This document shows, one piece after another, positions 18,851 to 28,979 of a stretch of DNA of 64,000 bases. Each line of letters opens with the position of its first letter. Positions within the stretch are counted from its first letter, which is position 1. The notes under the pieces are model-generated. The model ran no database searches. It was given only the letters and a program-made list of their open reading frames with translations, and had not been told where the DNA came from. This DNA is from Rhodococcus qingshengii. Lineage in GTDB: Bacteria > Actinomycetota > Actinomycetes > Mycobacteriales > Mycobacteriaceae. The translations under genes were made by a program, and so were the position numbers. The stretch covers positions 423,626-487,625 of the forward strand of contig NZ_JAJNCL010000002.1 of assembly GCF_021025955.1 (NCBI RefSeq), in the 5' to 3' direction.

Positions 18851-19990
18851 TTGGAGGCCACCCTGTCCGCAGGAACCGCGCGAGTTGGACAGAGTTCGAC
18901 CAACACCGCACCGCATCCGACCTCACTCGAACTGCCGGGCATGTTCGAAGGAGCGCTCCGCGACTTCTTCGCTTCACGCCGCGAACTCGTCTCGAACATC
19001 GGCGGTGGATACGAGAAGGCCGTCGATACCCTCGAGGCCTTCGTCCTGCGTGGCGGAAAGCGGGTCCGGCCGTCGTTCGCCTGGACGGGTTGGCTCGGCG
19101 CCGGAGGCGACCCGAACGGGAGCGACGCGGACGCCGTGATTCGGGCATGCGCCGCCCTCGAACTGGTGCAGGCCTGCGCGCTCGTCCACGACGACATCAT
19201 CGACGCATCAACGACCAGGCGCGGCTTCCCGACCGTTCACGTCGAATTCGAGGACCAGCACCGCGGCGAGAAGTGGAGCGGCGACTCCGCACACTTCGGC
19301 GAGGCCGTCGCCATTCTTCTCGGCGACCTGGCCTTGGCCTGGGCGGACGACATGATCCGAGAATCCGGGATCAGCCCCGAGGCGGCCGCAAGGGTCAGCC
19401 CGGTCTGGTCGGCAATGCGCACCGAGGTGCTCGGTGGCCAGTTCCTCGACATCAGCAACGAAGCCCGTGGTGACGAAACCGTCGAGGCAGCCATGCGGGT
19501 CAACCGCTACAAAACCGCCGCGTACACGATCGAACGCCCACTGCACCTCGGCGCCGCACTGTTCGGTGCTGACGCCGAGTTGATCGACGCTTACCGCACG
19601 TTCGGAACCGACATCGGCATCGCGTTCCAACTTCGCGACGACCTACTCGGAGTGTTCGGAGACCCGTCCGTTACGGGCAAACCCTCGGGCGACGATCTCA
19701 TTGCAGGCAAGCGGACTGTGCTCTTCGCGATGGCACTCGACCGCGCCGATGCCGCGGACCCGGCGGCGGCCGAACTACTTCGCAACGGAATCGGCACCGA
19801 GCTGACCGACAACGAAGTGGACACCCTGCGCGAGGTGATCACCGATCTCGGCGCCGTCACCGACGTCGAAACGCAGATCGACACCCTCGTCGAGGCAGCG
19901 TCGAACGCTCTCGGTGCAAGCACCGCGACGGCTGAGGCCAAGGCTCGTCTCACCGACATGGCGGTCGCGGCCACGAAGCGAAGCTACTGA
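18851..19990 (+). CDS. idsA2: IdsA2-like (E)-polyprenyl/GGPP synthase
   Basis: Trans-isoprenyl diphosphate synthase, probably making GGPP for the carotenoid genes that follow. Both aspartate-rich motifs are visible: VHDDIID and LRDDLLGVFGD, with GGKRVRPSF between the N-terminus and the first. The start is uncertain. TTG 18851 opens the frame, but a strong GGAGG (18853-18857) sits inside it, 5 bases before an in-frame CTG at 18863, and the M. tuberculosis protein as recalled begins near the internal ATG at 18941. The stop is 2 bases before crtI. Confidence 0.9.
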   Translation: MEATLSAGTARVGQSSTNTAPHPTSLELPGMFEGALRDFFASRRELVSNIGGGYEKAVDTLEAFVLRGGKRVRPSFAWTGWLGAGGDPNGSDADAVIRACAALELVQACALVHDDIIDASTTRRGFPTVHVEFEDQHRGEKWSGDSAHFGEAVAILLGDLALAWADDMIRESGISPEAAARVSPVWSAMRTEVLGGQFLDISNEARGDETVEAAMRVNRYKTAAYTIERPLHLGAALFGADAELIDAYRTFGTDIGIAFQLRDDLLGVFGDPSVTGKPSGDDLIAGKRTVLFAMALDRADAADPAAAELLRNGIGTELTDNEVDTLREVITDLGAVTDVETQIDTLVEAASNALGASTATAEAKARLTDMAVAATKRSY

Positions 19991-19992
19991 CC

Positions 19993-21585
19993 GTGGCAGA
20001 CGTGCACCGCACTCGAACTGTCAGCTCGCCGACCGATCGAGTCGTGATCGTCGGCGCCGGACTTGCCGGACTGTCTGCGGGGTTGTACCTGCGGGGCGCC
20101 GGGCGCGAAGTCACGATTCTCGAGAGCAACAGCTCGGTCGGTGGACGAGTCGGCATCTACGAATGCAGTGACTACAGCATCGACAACGGCGCAACAGTGC
20201 TCACGATGCCCGAACTCGTCGAAGACGCCCTTGCCGCCGTCGGGGCCGACCCCGACTCGACGAACCCCAAGTTCGTTGTGCACAAGCTCGATCCGACGTA
20301 CCACGCGCGATTCGCGGACGGCACCGCTCTCGACGTTCACGCTGATCCCGAAGACATGGCTGCCGAAGTAGCCCGCGTCTGCGGGCCGGAAGAAGCGCAG
20401 CGATACCGCGCGCTACGCCGATGGCTGAACCGGATCTTCGACGCCGAATTCGATCGCTTCATGGACGCCGACTTCGATTCTCCCCTCGGACTGGTCAATT
20501 CGCGTGCCGCGATCAAGGATCTGAGACGACTCGTCGCGCTGGGAGGATTCGGGAAACTGGGTGGGCAGGTGGATCGCAAGATCCACGACCCTCGCCTTCG
20601 GCGGATCTTCACCTTCCAAGCGCTGTATGCGGGCGTTGCTCCGTCTCGTGCGCTCGCGGTGTACGGGGCGATCGCGCACATGGATACCTCGCTCGGCGTC
20701 TACTTTCCCGAGGGCGGGATGCGCACGATCGCTGAGTCGATGGCCGACGCCTTCACCGAGGCCGGCGGAATTCTGCATCTCGGCCGCACTGTCGAACGCC
20801 TCGAAGTGAGCGATCGGCGCGTGCATGCCGTGCACACACGCGACGGTGAGCGCTTCCACTGTGACGCCGCTGTCCTCACTCCCGACATGGTCGTCACGGA
20901 CTCGCTCCTGCGCCCACATACCCGATTCCGCCCGCGCCCGGTGCGTACATCGCCGTCCGCGGTCGTGATTCACGGCACGGTTTCCGCTGCGGTCGCCGAC
21001 GGATGGCCCGCGCAGCGACACCACATGATCGACTTCGGCGAGGCGTGGAAGCGTACCTTCGCCGAGATCACGGCACGCCGCGGCCGCGGGCAACTGATGA
21101 GTGATCCGTCACTGCTCGTCACCCGACCGGCACAGACCGATCCAGGCTTGGCCTTCTCGCGAGACGGCCGGATCCGTGAACCGTTGTCAGTCCTCGCGCC
21201 GTGCCCGAATCTGGACAGTGCGCCGCTCGACTGGTCGACTCTCGGCCCGCCCTACGTCCGCGAAATCATCCTCACACTGCAGGAACGCGGTTACACGGGA
21301 CTGGTCGAGTCGTTCGAGATCGATCGAGTCGACACCCCGCAGACCTGGCTCGAGAAGGGCATGGCCGCCGGTAGTCCGTTCGCGGCGGCACACACCTTCA
21401 CCCAGACGGGGCCGTTCCGACGCAAGAACCTCGCCCGCGGCTTCGACAACGTCGTTCTCGCCGGGTCGGGAACCGTTCCGGGGGTAGGAGTACCGACCGT
21501 TCTGCTGTCCGGTCGGCTCGCCGCCGAACGTATTACCGGTACACGCGAGCGAGCCAGAGCGGTGTGCACTCGTGCGAGCAACTAA
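19993..21585 (+). CDS. crtI: Phytoene desaturase (CrtI)
   Basis: A 530-residue FAD-dependent carotenoid desaturase. The N-terminal dinucleotide site VVIVGAGLAGLSAGLYL with LESNSSVGGRVG and the C-terminal CrtI signature NVVLAGSGTVPGVGVPTVLLSG are present. The GTG at 19993 follows the idsA2 stop by 2 bases, so these are one operon. With crtB downstream this gives a GGPP to phytoene to lycopene route. A separate desaturase-like paralogue lies at 15179. Confidence 0.9.
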   Translation: MADVHRTRTVSSPTDRVVIVGAGLAGLSAGLYLRGAGREVTILESNSSVGGRVGIYECSDYSIDNGATVLTMPELVEDALAAVGADPDSTNPKFVVHKLDPTYHARFADGTALDVHADPEDMAAEVARVCGPEEAQRYRALRRWLNRIFDAEFDRFMDADFDSPLGLVNSRAAIKDLRRLVALGGFGKLGGQVDRKIHDPRLRRIFTFQALYAGVAPSRALAVYGAIAHMDTSLGVYFPEGGMRTIAESMADAFTEAGGILHLGRTVERLEVSDRRVHAVHTRDGERFHCDAAVLTPDMVVTDSLLRPHTRFRPRPVRTSPSAVVIHGTVSAAVADGWPAQRHHMIDFGEAWKRTFAEITARRGRGQLMSDPSLLVTRPAQTDPGLAFSRDGRIREPLSVLAPCPNLDSAPLDWSTLGPPYVREIILTLQERGYTGLVESFEIDRVDTPQTWLEKGMAAGSPFAAAHTFTQTGPFRRKNLARGFDNVVLAGSGTVPGVGVPTVLLSGRLAAERITGTRERARAVCTRASN

Positions 21586-21683
21586 ACTAGCCCCTCGTAA
21601 CCGACCATTCATCCACGATTCACCGACTCGGGCGCTGCACGCGCCGATCGACACCGATCTCCTCGGGGGAGGAACCTGCACCG

Positions 21684-23252
21684 ATGACGTCCTCTGCCGC
21701 AGCCACTGAAATACCGTGGCACCTAAGGGCCGCCGATTTCCTTCGGACTCCCGAAGGTCACAGTGCACTGCTCGGTTTCTTCGGCGCAGTCATGATCACT
21801 TTCGGCGGATTCGGTGCCGGTAGCGTCCGGCGCCAGGATCCGCTGCTCGAGTCGATGCATCTGTCCTGGCTACGATTCGGACACGGATCGATCCTGTCGG
21901 CGGCAATCGTGTGGATCGGTGTTCTCTGCATGATCGGCGCCTGGGTTCGACTGGGCCGCTCGACTCTGCGCGGTGACGTCTCGCTGCGCGGTCTGCGCTA
22001 CGTCGTCCCGGTCTGGACGTTTCCGCTGCTGTTCGCGGTTCCCATGTTCAGCCGTGACGCCTACTCCTACCTGGCACAAGGCGCCTTGTTGCGCAACGGC
22101 TTCGACCCGTACGCCGTCGGCCCAGTCGTCAATCCGGGGATCCTGCTCGACAACGTCTCCAACGTGTGGACGACGACAACTACTCCGTACGGACCGGTTC
22201 ACCTTCTCCTCGCCGACGCCATCGTGCGTCTGACCGGCGAGAACGTCATCGCCGGCACGATGCTGTTGCGGATCACGATGCTCCCCGGACTCGCCCTGAT
22301 GATGTGGGCCGTCCCCCATCTCGCGACGAAGCTCGGCGGAAACACCTCGATCGCCCTGTGGCTCGCAGTACTCAATCCCCTCGTCCTGATACACCTGATC
22401 GGCGGCGTTCACAACGAGATGCTCATGGTCGGCCTCATGGCCGCAGGCATAGCGCTCGCTCTCGAACGTAAGCACCTGTTCGGAATAGGATTGATTGCGC
22501 TCGCCGTCGCGATCAAGGCAACCGCGGGTGTGGCACTTCCCTTCATCGTCTGGATCTGGATGATTCACGAGCGGGAGGATGCCGCGGCCGCCGGCCGCGA
22601 ACCGGCGTCACCGATCCGGTCGTTCGTCAAGACCGCGGGTGCTGGTTTTGCCGTGTTCGTGGCAGTACTCGGATCCACCTCACTGATTGCCGGCGTCGGT
22701 CTCGGCTGGACGACGGCACTCTCCGGCTCGGCGAAGATCATCAACTGGCTCTCGCTGCCCACGATCGTGGCGCACATCGGAACCATGGCCACCTCCTGGT
22801 TCGCCGGTGACCATTTCAACGACATCCTCGAAGTCTCCCGGACCATCTCGGCGGTTGTGTTGATCGCGATCATCGCCGTCGTGTGGTGGCGCTACCGCAA
22901 GACCGAGCGCGACGCCGTCATGGGCATCGTGATCGTGATGGTCGCCATCGTCGTTCTCTCCCCCGCCGCACTCCCCTGGTACTACTCCTGGCCGCTGGCA
23001 GTTGCGGCCGGTTTTGCAATGTCGCCGACCACCCTCGCTGTACTGACCGGCCTGTCCACCTGGCTCATGCTGGTGTTCCAGCCAGACGGATCCATCGGTC
23101 TGTACACCTTCCCGCATGTGGCTCTGGCCATCTTCGCCGCCGTGATCGCAGCGATGTCCTTGCAAACGGAAGACCCACTCCGACTTCGTGGTCGCCATCA
23201 TGAAAAACCGGTCGAAGTCTCTACACCAGCCTCGGCGACCTCGACGTCATGA
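21684..23252 (+). CDS. mptA: MptA-like polyprenyl-phosphomannose alpha-1,6-mannosyltransferase
   Basis: A GT-C membrane glycosyltransferase extending the alpha-1,6-mannan core of lipomannan/lipoarabinomannan-type lipoglycans. About 12 hydrophobic segments are seen. The catalytic-loop region FSRDAYSYLAQG, with the GT-C aspartate, lies near residue 125. The ATG at 21684 has GGGGGAGG about 11 bases upstream. The order idsA2-mptA matches M. tuberculosis Rv2173-Rv2174, but here crtI and crtB flank mptA. Confidence 0.85.
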   Translation: MTSSAAATEIPWHLRAADFLRTPEGHSALLGFFGAVMITFGGFGAGSVRRQDPLLESMHLSWLRFGHGSILSAAIVWIGVLCMIGAWVRLGRSTLRGDVSLRGLRYVVPVWTFPLLFAVPMFSRDAYSYLAQGALLRNGFDPYAVGPVVNPGILLDNVSNVWTTTTTPYGPVHLLLADAIVRLTGENVIAGTMLLRITMLPGLALMMWAVPHLATKLGGNTSIALWLAVLNPLVLIHLIGGVHNEMLMVGLMAAGIALALERKHLFGIGLIALAVAIKATAGVALPFIVWIWMIHEREDAAAAGREPASPIRSFVKTAGAGFAVFVAVLGSTSLIAGVGLGWTTALSGSAKIINWLSLPTIVAHIGTMATSWFAGDHFNDILEVSRTISAVVLIAIIAVVWWRYRKTERDAVMGIVIVMVAIVVLSPAALPWYYSWPLAVAAGFAMSPTTLAVLTGLSTWLMLVFQPDGSIGLYTFPHVALAIFAAVIAAMSLQTEDPLRLRGRHHEKPVEVSTPASATSTS

Positions 23253-23271
23253 TCCGCGTGATCCGCAGGTC

Positions 23272-24213
23272 ATGAACGCACTGTCCGCGTCCTACGGATT
23301 CTGCGAGGGCGTGACAAAGGAACACGGCCGCACGTACTTTCTGGCCGCGCGGTTGCTACCCGAGCCACGACGCCGTGCAGTTCACGCACTCTACGCATTT
23401 GCTCGCATCGTCGACGACGTCGTGGACGAACCATCGGGTCCGCATGAACGCGGCACCGTCCTCGCCGATGTCGAACGTGCGACGTTCACGACGCTGGACG
23501 CCGCTGGAATACGTGACCTCCCGGCAACGATTCCATCGGACCTGAGCCGTGTGCTGCCGGCCTTCGCCGACGCCGTGCAGATGTTCGACATTCCTCGTGC
23601 ATATTTCGAAGCCTTCTTCGAGTCCATGCGGATGGACGCCCCCGACACGGCGAAGTTTCGACCCGTCTACAACACCATGGACGAATTGGGCGAGTACATG
23701 TACGGCTCGGCGGTCGTCATCGGTTTGCAGATGCTCCCGATTCTCGGAGTGAGCGTTCCGCAGCAGGAAGCCGTAGTGCCCGCGTCGAATCTCGGTGAGG
23801 CGTTTCAGCTGACCAACTTCATCCGCGACGTCGGTGAAGACCTCGACCGCGGACGTCTGTATCTACCGGCAAACGAGTTCGCCGCATTCGGCGTCGACAT
23901 CGAGATGCTCGAGCACGGGCGCAGAACCGGAACGGTGGACGTTCGCGTCAAGCGCGCACTGGCGCACTTCATTGCGGTGACGCGAGGGCGGTATCGGTCC
24001 GCCGAATCCGGAATCCCGATGCTCGACCGGCGGGTCCAGCCGTCGATCCACACAGCTTTCGTGTTGTACGGGGCAATCCTCGATCAGGTCGAGCGCGCCG
24101 ACTTCCGGATACTGCATCGACGAGTATCCGTTCCCGGACGCACGCGACTTCGGGTCGCTGCGCCCGGTCTCGTCCGGTCCGCTACGTACGCGGCGAAAAG
24201 CCGGCGCGGTTGA
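23272..24213 (+). CDS. crtB: Phytoene synthase (CrtB)
   Basis: Condenses two GGPP molecules to phytoene. The 313-residue product has both substrate-binding aspartate motifs: YAFARIVDDVVDE near residue 45 and NFIRDVGEDLDRGRLYLP near residue 185. The frame extends back into mptA, but the ATG at 23272, 19 bases after the mptA stop and preceded by GCAGG, begins the conserved sequence (MNALSASYGF). It is probably co-transcribed with mptA. Confidence 0.92.
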   Translation: MNALSASYGFCEGVTKEHGRTYFLAARLLPEPRRRAVHALYAFARIVDDVVDEPSGPHERGTVLADVERATFTTLDAAGIRDLPATIPSDLSRVLPAFADAVQMFDIPRAYFEAFFESMRMDAPDTAKFRPVYNTMDELGEYMYGSAVVIGLQMLPILGVSVPQQEAVVPASNLGEAFQLTNFIRDVGEDLDRGRLYLPANEFAAFGVDIEMLEHGRRTGTVDVRVKRALAHFIAVTRGRYRSAESGIPMLDRRVQPSIHTAFVLYGAILDQVERADFRILHRRVSVPGRTRLRVAAPGLVRSATYAAKSRRG

Positions 24214-24248
24214 GTACGCAGTGGGTGAGTTGTCGGAAAGCCTGCAAG

Positions 24249-24617
24249 TTAGAAGGCCATCGCCTGCGCGCGGCGGATGACCTCACGCGCGAGATCACCA
24301 TGCAGTGCGTCTACCGGGCGACCAGGCAGGGAATCGTCGGCCAGGAACAACCAGCGAAGGATTTCGATGTCGGTGTAGCCACCGTCGTGCAATACCGCCA
24401 GGAGACCGGGCAGCCACTTGACGATCTGGCCGTCCTCGCCGAAGAACACTTCGGGAACACCGAGAACACCGTGACGCTTGACTGCGACGATCTTGTGATC
24501 GCGAAGCAACTGGTGAACCTTGCTCACCGGCAACCCGACGTTCTTCGCCACATCCACAAGCTGGAACAGGGAAACCGAAGAATCCAGGACATCATCACAA
24601 TAAGGAATCGCGCTCAC
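24249..24617 (-). CDS. Rv2175c-type DNA-binding protein
   Basis: A 122-residue protein with an N-terminal winged helix-turn-helix (SLFQLVDVAKNVGLPVSKVHQLL), the fold of M. tuberculosis Rv2175c, which is a known substrate of the kinase PknL encoded next to it. The GTG at 24617 has a -10 (TAAACT, 24625-24630) 7 bases upstream, so it is probably leaderless. It is divergent from the pknL transcript. Regulation of its DNA binding by PknL phosphorylation is established for the mycobacterial protein and inferred here. Confidence 0.85.
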   Translation of the reverse strand: MSAIPYCDDVLDSSVSLFQLVDVAKNVGLPVSKVHQLLRDHKIVAVKRHGVLGVPEVFFGEDGQIVKWLPGLLAVLHDGGYTDIEILRWLFLADDSLPGRPVDALHGDLAREVIRRAQAMAF

Positions 24618-24624
24618 CGCGAGA

Positions 24625-24630
24625 AGTTTA
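24625..24630 (-). promoter_or_regulatory. -10 element of the Rv2175c-like gene
   Basis: TAAACT on the minus strand, 7 bases before the GTG at 24617. With TACGAT at 24744-24749 on the other strand it makes a divergent promoter region of about 120 bases. Confidence 0.55.
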
Positions 24631-24743
24631 TCCGGTCCGGCGAGCCCGCTAGGTACCGCCCGGTGCAGTGCTCGAAACTGCCGCTCCGCTTAGGTAACAG
24701 CGCTCTGTGACGTTCTCGAGACTTCCGCGTCGGTATCGCTGGC

Positions 24744-24749
24744 TACGAT
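24744..24749 (+). promoter_or_regulatory. -10 element driving the micro-ORF and pknL
   Basis: TACGAT followed by a 7-base spacer and the ATG at 24757. The spacing places transcription start on the start codon. The -35 region is not recognisable. Confidence 0.6.
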
Positions 24750-24756
24750 GGACGGG

Positions 24757-24924
24757 ATGCGGCGTATCAGTAACCGGAATTTCGCGGTGGATGTGAATCG
24801 GTGCCCTCACTGCGGGAACCAGTACGCGGTATACAACCACCCACACGCTGACAGCTACCACCCAGACCGCAAGCAGACAGATCGCAAGCACGGAGGAATA
24901 GTCATTACGGAGGTCGAGGGTTGA
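24757..24924 (+). CDS. 55-residue Cys/His micro-protein coupled to pknL (unrecognised)
   Basis: A short gene starting at ATG 24757 and ending at TGA 24922-24924, which overlaps the TTG start of pknL by 4 bases (TTGA). An earlier in-frame ATG at 24748 lies within the -10. The product has a CPHC pair (Cys16, Cys19) followed by His28, His30 and His35, a possible single zinc site, and a charged C-terminus. The pknL ribosome site GGAGG (24909-24913) lies inside its last codons, so coupled translation is likely. I do not recognise the family. Support is positional (leaderless -10, 4-base overlap) rather than by homology. Confidence 0.65.
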   Translation: MRRISNRNFAVDVNRCPHCGNQYAVYNHPHADSYHPDRKQTDRKHGGIVITEVEG

Positions 24925-26984
24925 TCGGCGAAATGCTCGAGCGCCGCTATCGAGTGGACGCACCGATCGCGCGCGGCGGTATGTCGACCGTGTATCGAGG
25001 CCTCGATACACGGTTGGATCGACCTGTCGCGATCAAGGTGATGGACCCGCAGTTCGCCGGTGATCCAGCGTTCCTGACTCGTTTCGAGTTCGAGGCCAGG
25101 GCCGTGGCCCGGCTCAAGCATCCGGCCCTGGTGGCCGTCTACGACCAGGGCAGCGATCGCAATCACGTGTTCCTCGTCATGGAACTCGTCGACGGTGGAA
25201 CTTTGCGCGAACTCCTCCGTGAGCGCGGACCGATGCCGCCTCACGCCGTTGCAGCAGTCGTAGCCCCTGTCCTGGACGCGCTGGCGGTCGCGCACCGAGC
25301 GGGACTGGTTCACCGTGACGTCAAACCGGAGAACATCCTCATCTCGGACACCGGTGAAGTGAAGATCGCCGACTTCGGATTGGTGCGTGCAGCTGCGGCA
25401 GCAACCACCACATCCAACAGCGTGATCCTCGGCACCGCGGCCTATCTGTCGCCGGAACAGGTGACGTCCGGAATTGCCGACACTCGAAGCGACGTCTACT
25501 CCACCGGCGTGTTGATGTTCGAACTTCTCACTGGTACAACCCCTTTCACCGGTGATACGTCGCTCTCCATCGCTTACCAACGCATCCACGATGATGTCCC
25601 GCGCCCCGGCTCCCGCATCCCCGGTGTACCGGCGCAGTTCGATCGCCTGGTTGCCGAAGCCACTCATCGCGAGCCGGCACATCGTTTTGCCGACGCCGGT
25701 GAGATGGCAGCTGCACTTCGCAGCGTGAGCGAACAACTGGAGCTTCCGTCGTACCGTGTCCCGGCGCCGCGCCGAAGCGCCCAGCACCAAAGCGCGCAGG
25801 TTGCCCCGGCTCGGCCACAACCGGCGCCGGCGCCCCCCACGGATGCGCGCCCGAACTCTGCTGCGCGCCCGAACCCTGCTGCCACGACAGTGTTGGCGTC
25901 CGGCGTTGCCCCTGCTGCCGCAGCCACCACGGCGCTCGGCACGGGCTCCCCTCCCCCTGGCGGCATCCAGCACACTCGCGCGGTCACCGCTCAAACTGCT
26001 CGTCCGTCGACGGTCGACGGCGACTCGGATTTCGACGACGGTTCCGATTTCGGCGACGAGCAACTGGGGCCCCTCGATCCGCACGCTCATTTTGTCGAGG
26101 CACGACGCAAATCTCGGCGAGCCACCCTGATCTGGCTGCTCGTCATCGCGGTCCTCGCGCTTGCATTGGGCTTCGGCGGATGGTGGATGGGCTCGGGCCG
26201 CTACACAGCCGTTCCCTCGATCGACGGGCTGACCAAGGACACTGCAGTCACCGCCCTGCAGGACGCCGGGCTAACTCCCGACGTCCAGGGTCAGTACTCC
26301 GATGCCCAACCGATCGACATGGTGATCGGGACAGACCCGGCCTCCGGATCCAGGGTTACCAAAGGCTCGACCGTCGCGCTTCTGACTTCGCTCGGGCGTC
26401 CGACGGTCCCGCCCATTCCGGCCGGCGGCGACGTCACGGCGTTGGGCGCACAACTCTCCGACCGCACTCTCGTGGCGGTCGACGGCGGAGACACCTTCAG
26501 TTCCAAGATCCCGATCGGCGGCGTGGCAGCCCTCGACCCGGCACCGGGAACCGAAGTTGCCGTGGGCTCCTCGGTCAAGGTCATCACGTCCAAAGGGTCA
26601 CCGCCAGTCGACATTCCCGATGTGAAGGGCATGTCCGAGAACGCCGCACGCGCCGCCCTCGACAAGGTAGGCATCTCCGTCAGCACCACCAGAACTACGT
26701 TCGACGACGCCGTCGAGGGCGGCAATGTGATCGGCACCGATCCCGCTGTCGGGTCCTCGGTCAACGCCGGCACCTCCGTTGTTCTCCTGATCTCCGACTC
26801 CGTCAAGGTTCCCTCGCTGATCGGCCGCTCCGTCTCCTCCGCACGCGAAGAACTCGGCCGCCTCGGCCTCGAGATCACCGTGCGTCAGCTCACTCAGAAC
26901 GACAGCTCGGTCATCATCAGCCAGAGCGTCAAGAACGACCTCGTTGCCAAGGGCACCGACATCAGCGTCGTCGCAATTCCCTGA
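24921..26984 (+). CDS. pknL: PknL, PASTA-domain Ser/Thr protein kinase
   Basis: Transmembrane Hanks-type kinase. Kinase motifs run in order: IARGGMSTVYRG (ATP loop), AIKVMD (Lys), HRDVKPENIL, ADFGLVR and SPEQ, over residues about 10-270. A Pro/Ala-rich linker, one membrane helix (about 402-424) and four extracellular PASTA-type repeats (about 430-687) follow. The start is TTG 24921 with GGAGG 7 bases upstream; ATG 24933 is an alternative. As I recall it, M. tuberculosis PknL lacks PASTA repeats, whereas corynebacterial PknL has them, so the ligand-sensing end is retained here. Confidence 0.93.
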   Translation: MIGEMLERRYRVDAPIARGGMSTVYRGLDTRLDRPVAIKVMDPQFAGDPAFLTRFEFEARAVARLKHPALVAVYDQGSDRNHVFLVMELVDGGTLRELLRERGPMPPHAVAAVVAPVLDALAVAHRAGLVHRDVKPENILISDTGEVKIADFGLVRAAAAATTTSNSVILGTAAYLSPEQVTSGIADTRSDVYSTGVLMFELLTGTTPFTGDTSLSIAYQRIHDDVPRPGSRIPGVPAQFDRLVAEATHREPAHRFADAGEMAAALRSVSEQLELPSYRVPAPRRSAQHQSAQVAPARPQPAPAPPTDARPNSAARPNPAATTVLASGVAPAAAATTALGTGSPPPGGIQHTRAVTAQTARPSTVDGDSDFDDGSDFGDEQLGPLDPHAHFVEARRKSRRATLIWLLVIAVLALALGFGGWWMGSGRYTAVPSIDGLTKDTAVTALQDAGLTPDVQGQYSDAQPIDMVIGTDPASGSRVTKGSTVALLTSLGRPTVPPIPAGGDVTALGAQLSDRTLVAVDGGDTFSSKIPIGGVAALDPAPGTEVAVGSSVKVITSKGSPPVDIPDVKGMSENAARAALDKVGISVSTTRTTFDDAVEGGNVIGTDPAVGSSVNAGTSVVLLISDSVKVPSLIGRSVSSAREELGRLGLEITVRQLTQNDSSVIISQSVKNDLVAKGTDISVVAIP

Positions 26985-26999
26985 CAGTTCGCTTCGGCC

Positions 27000-27005
27000 T
27001 AGTCT
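27000..27005 (+). promoter_or_regulatory. -10 element of the phosphatase-like gene
   Basis: TAGTCT in the 27-base gap after pknL, 6 bases before ATG 27012, giving the phosphatase-like gene its own leaderless start in addition to read-through from pknL. Confidence 0.55.
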
Positions 27006-27011
27006 GAATTC

Positions 27012-27440
27012 ATGGTCACATGGGAACCCGAGAGCTTAGGGATACTCGACCTGCCGTCGGGCCGATCGATTCGGGGTCGAGGACTCCGCAATCCACTTCC
27101 TTCCGGACCTCTCCCCACCTTCGGCGTCTATCTGACCGGTAAGGAACCTCCCGCTACCGAGTGGGACTCGGTGTGGGTCCGCTGGCGAGATTTCTGGTTG
27201 CCGAGCGATCCGGCTGCGCTGCGCAGCGCCCTGCACGAAGTGTGGGTGCGTTCGGAAACCGAACGAGTCGAGATCGCGTGCGGCGGTGGATACGGCCGCA
27301 CCGGAACAGCTTTGGCCGCTCTCGCCATCGTGGACGGCGTGCCGAGTCAGGACGCCACCGCGTACGTTCGCGCACACTACTCACCTCGCGCCGTCGAAAT
27401 GCCGTGGCAGCGCCGATTTGTCACGCGATTCACGAAATAG
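27012..27440 (+). CDS. CX5R protein-tyrosine-phosphatase-like protein
   Basis: A 142-residue protein with the cysteine-phosphatase P-loop CGGGYGRTGTALA (CX5R then T) near residues 94-106 and an upstream FWLPSD stretch that could supply the general-acid aspartate. The residue before the catalytic Cys is Ala, not the usual His. It starts 27 bases after pknL, suggesting a kinase/phosphatase pair. Phosphatase activity and any action on PknL substrates are inference. Confidence 0.75.
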   Translation: MVTWEPESLGILDLPSGRSIRGRGLRNPLPSGPLPTFGVYLTGKEPPATEWDSVWVRWRDFWLPSDPAALRSALHEVWVRSETERVEIACGGGYGRTGTALAALAIVDGVPSQDATAYVRAHYSPRAVEMPWQRRFVTRFTK

Positions 27441-27445
27441 TGAAA

Positions 27446-27473
27446 GCCCCCACCTGCGCGAGCAGGTGAGGGC
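27446..27473. terminator. Bidirectional terminator between the phosphatase gene and aroG
   Basis: Arms 27446-27456 and 27463-27473 (GCCCCCACCTG / CAGGTGAGGGC, one mismatch) with a 6-base loop, followed by a short T-run on the plus strand and AAA on the other side. It sits between convergent genes. Confidence 0.8.
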
Positions 27474-27503
27474 GTTTACCGGCGAATCAGTACGGGCGAG
27501 GTG

Positions 27504-28979
<1,476 letters not shown>

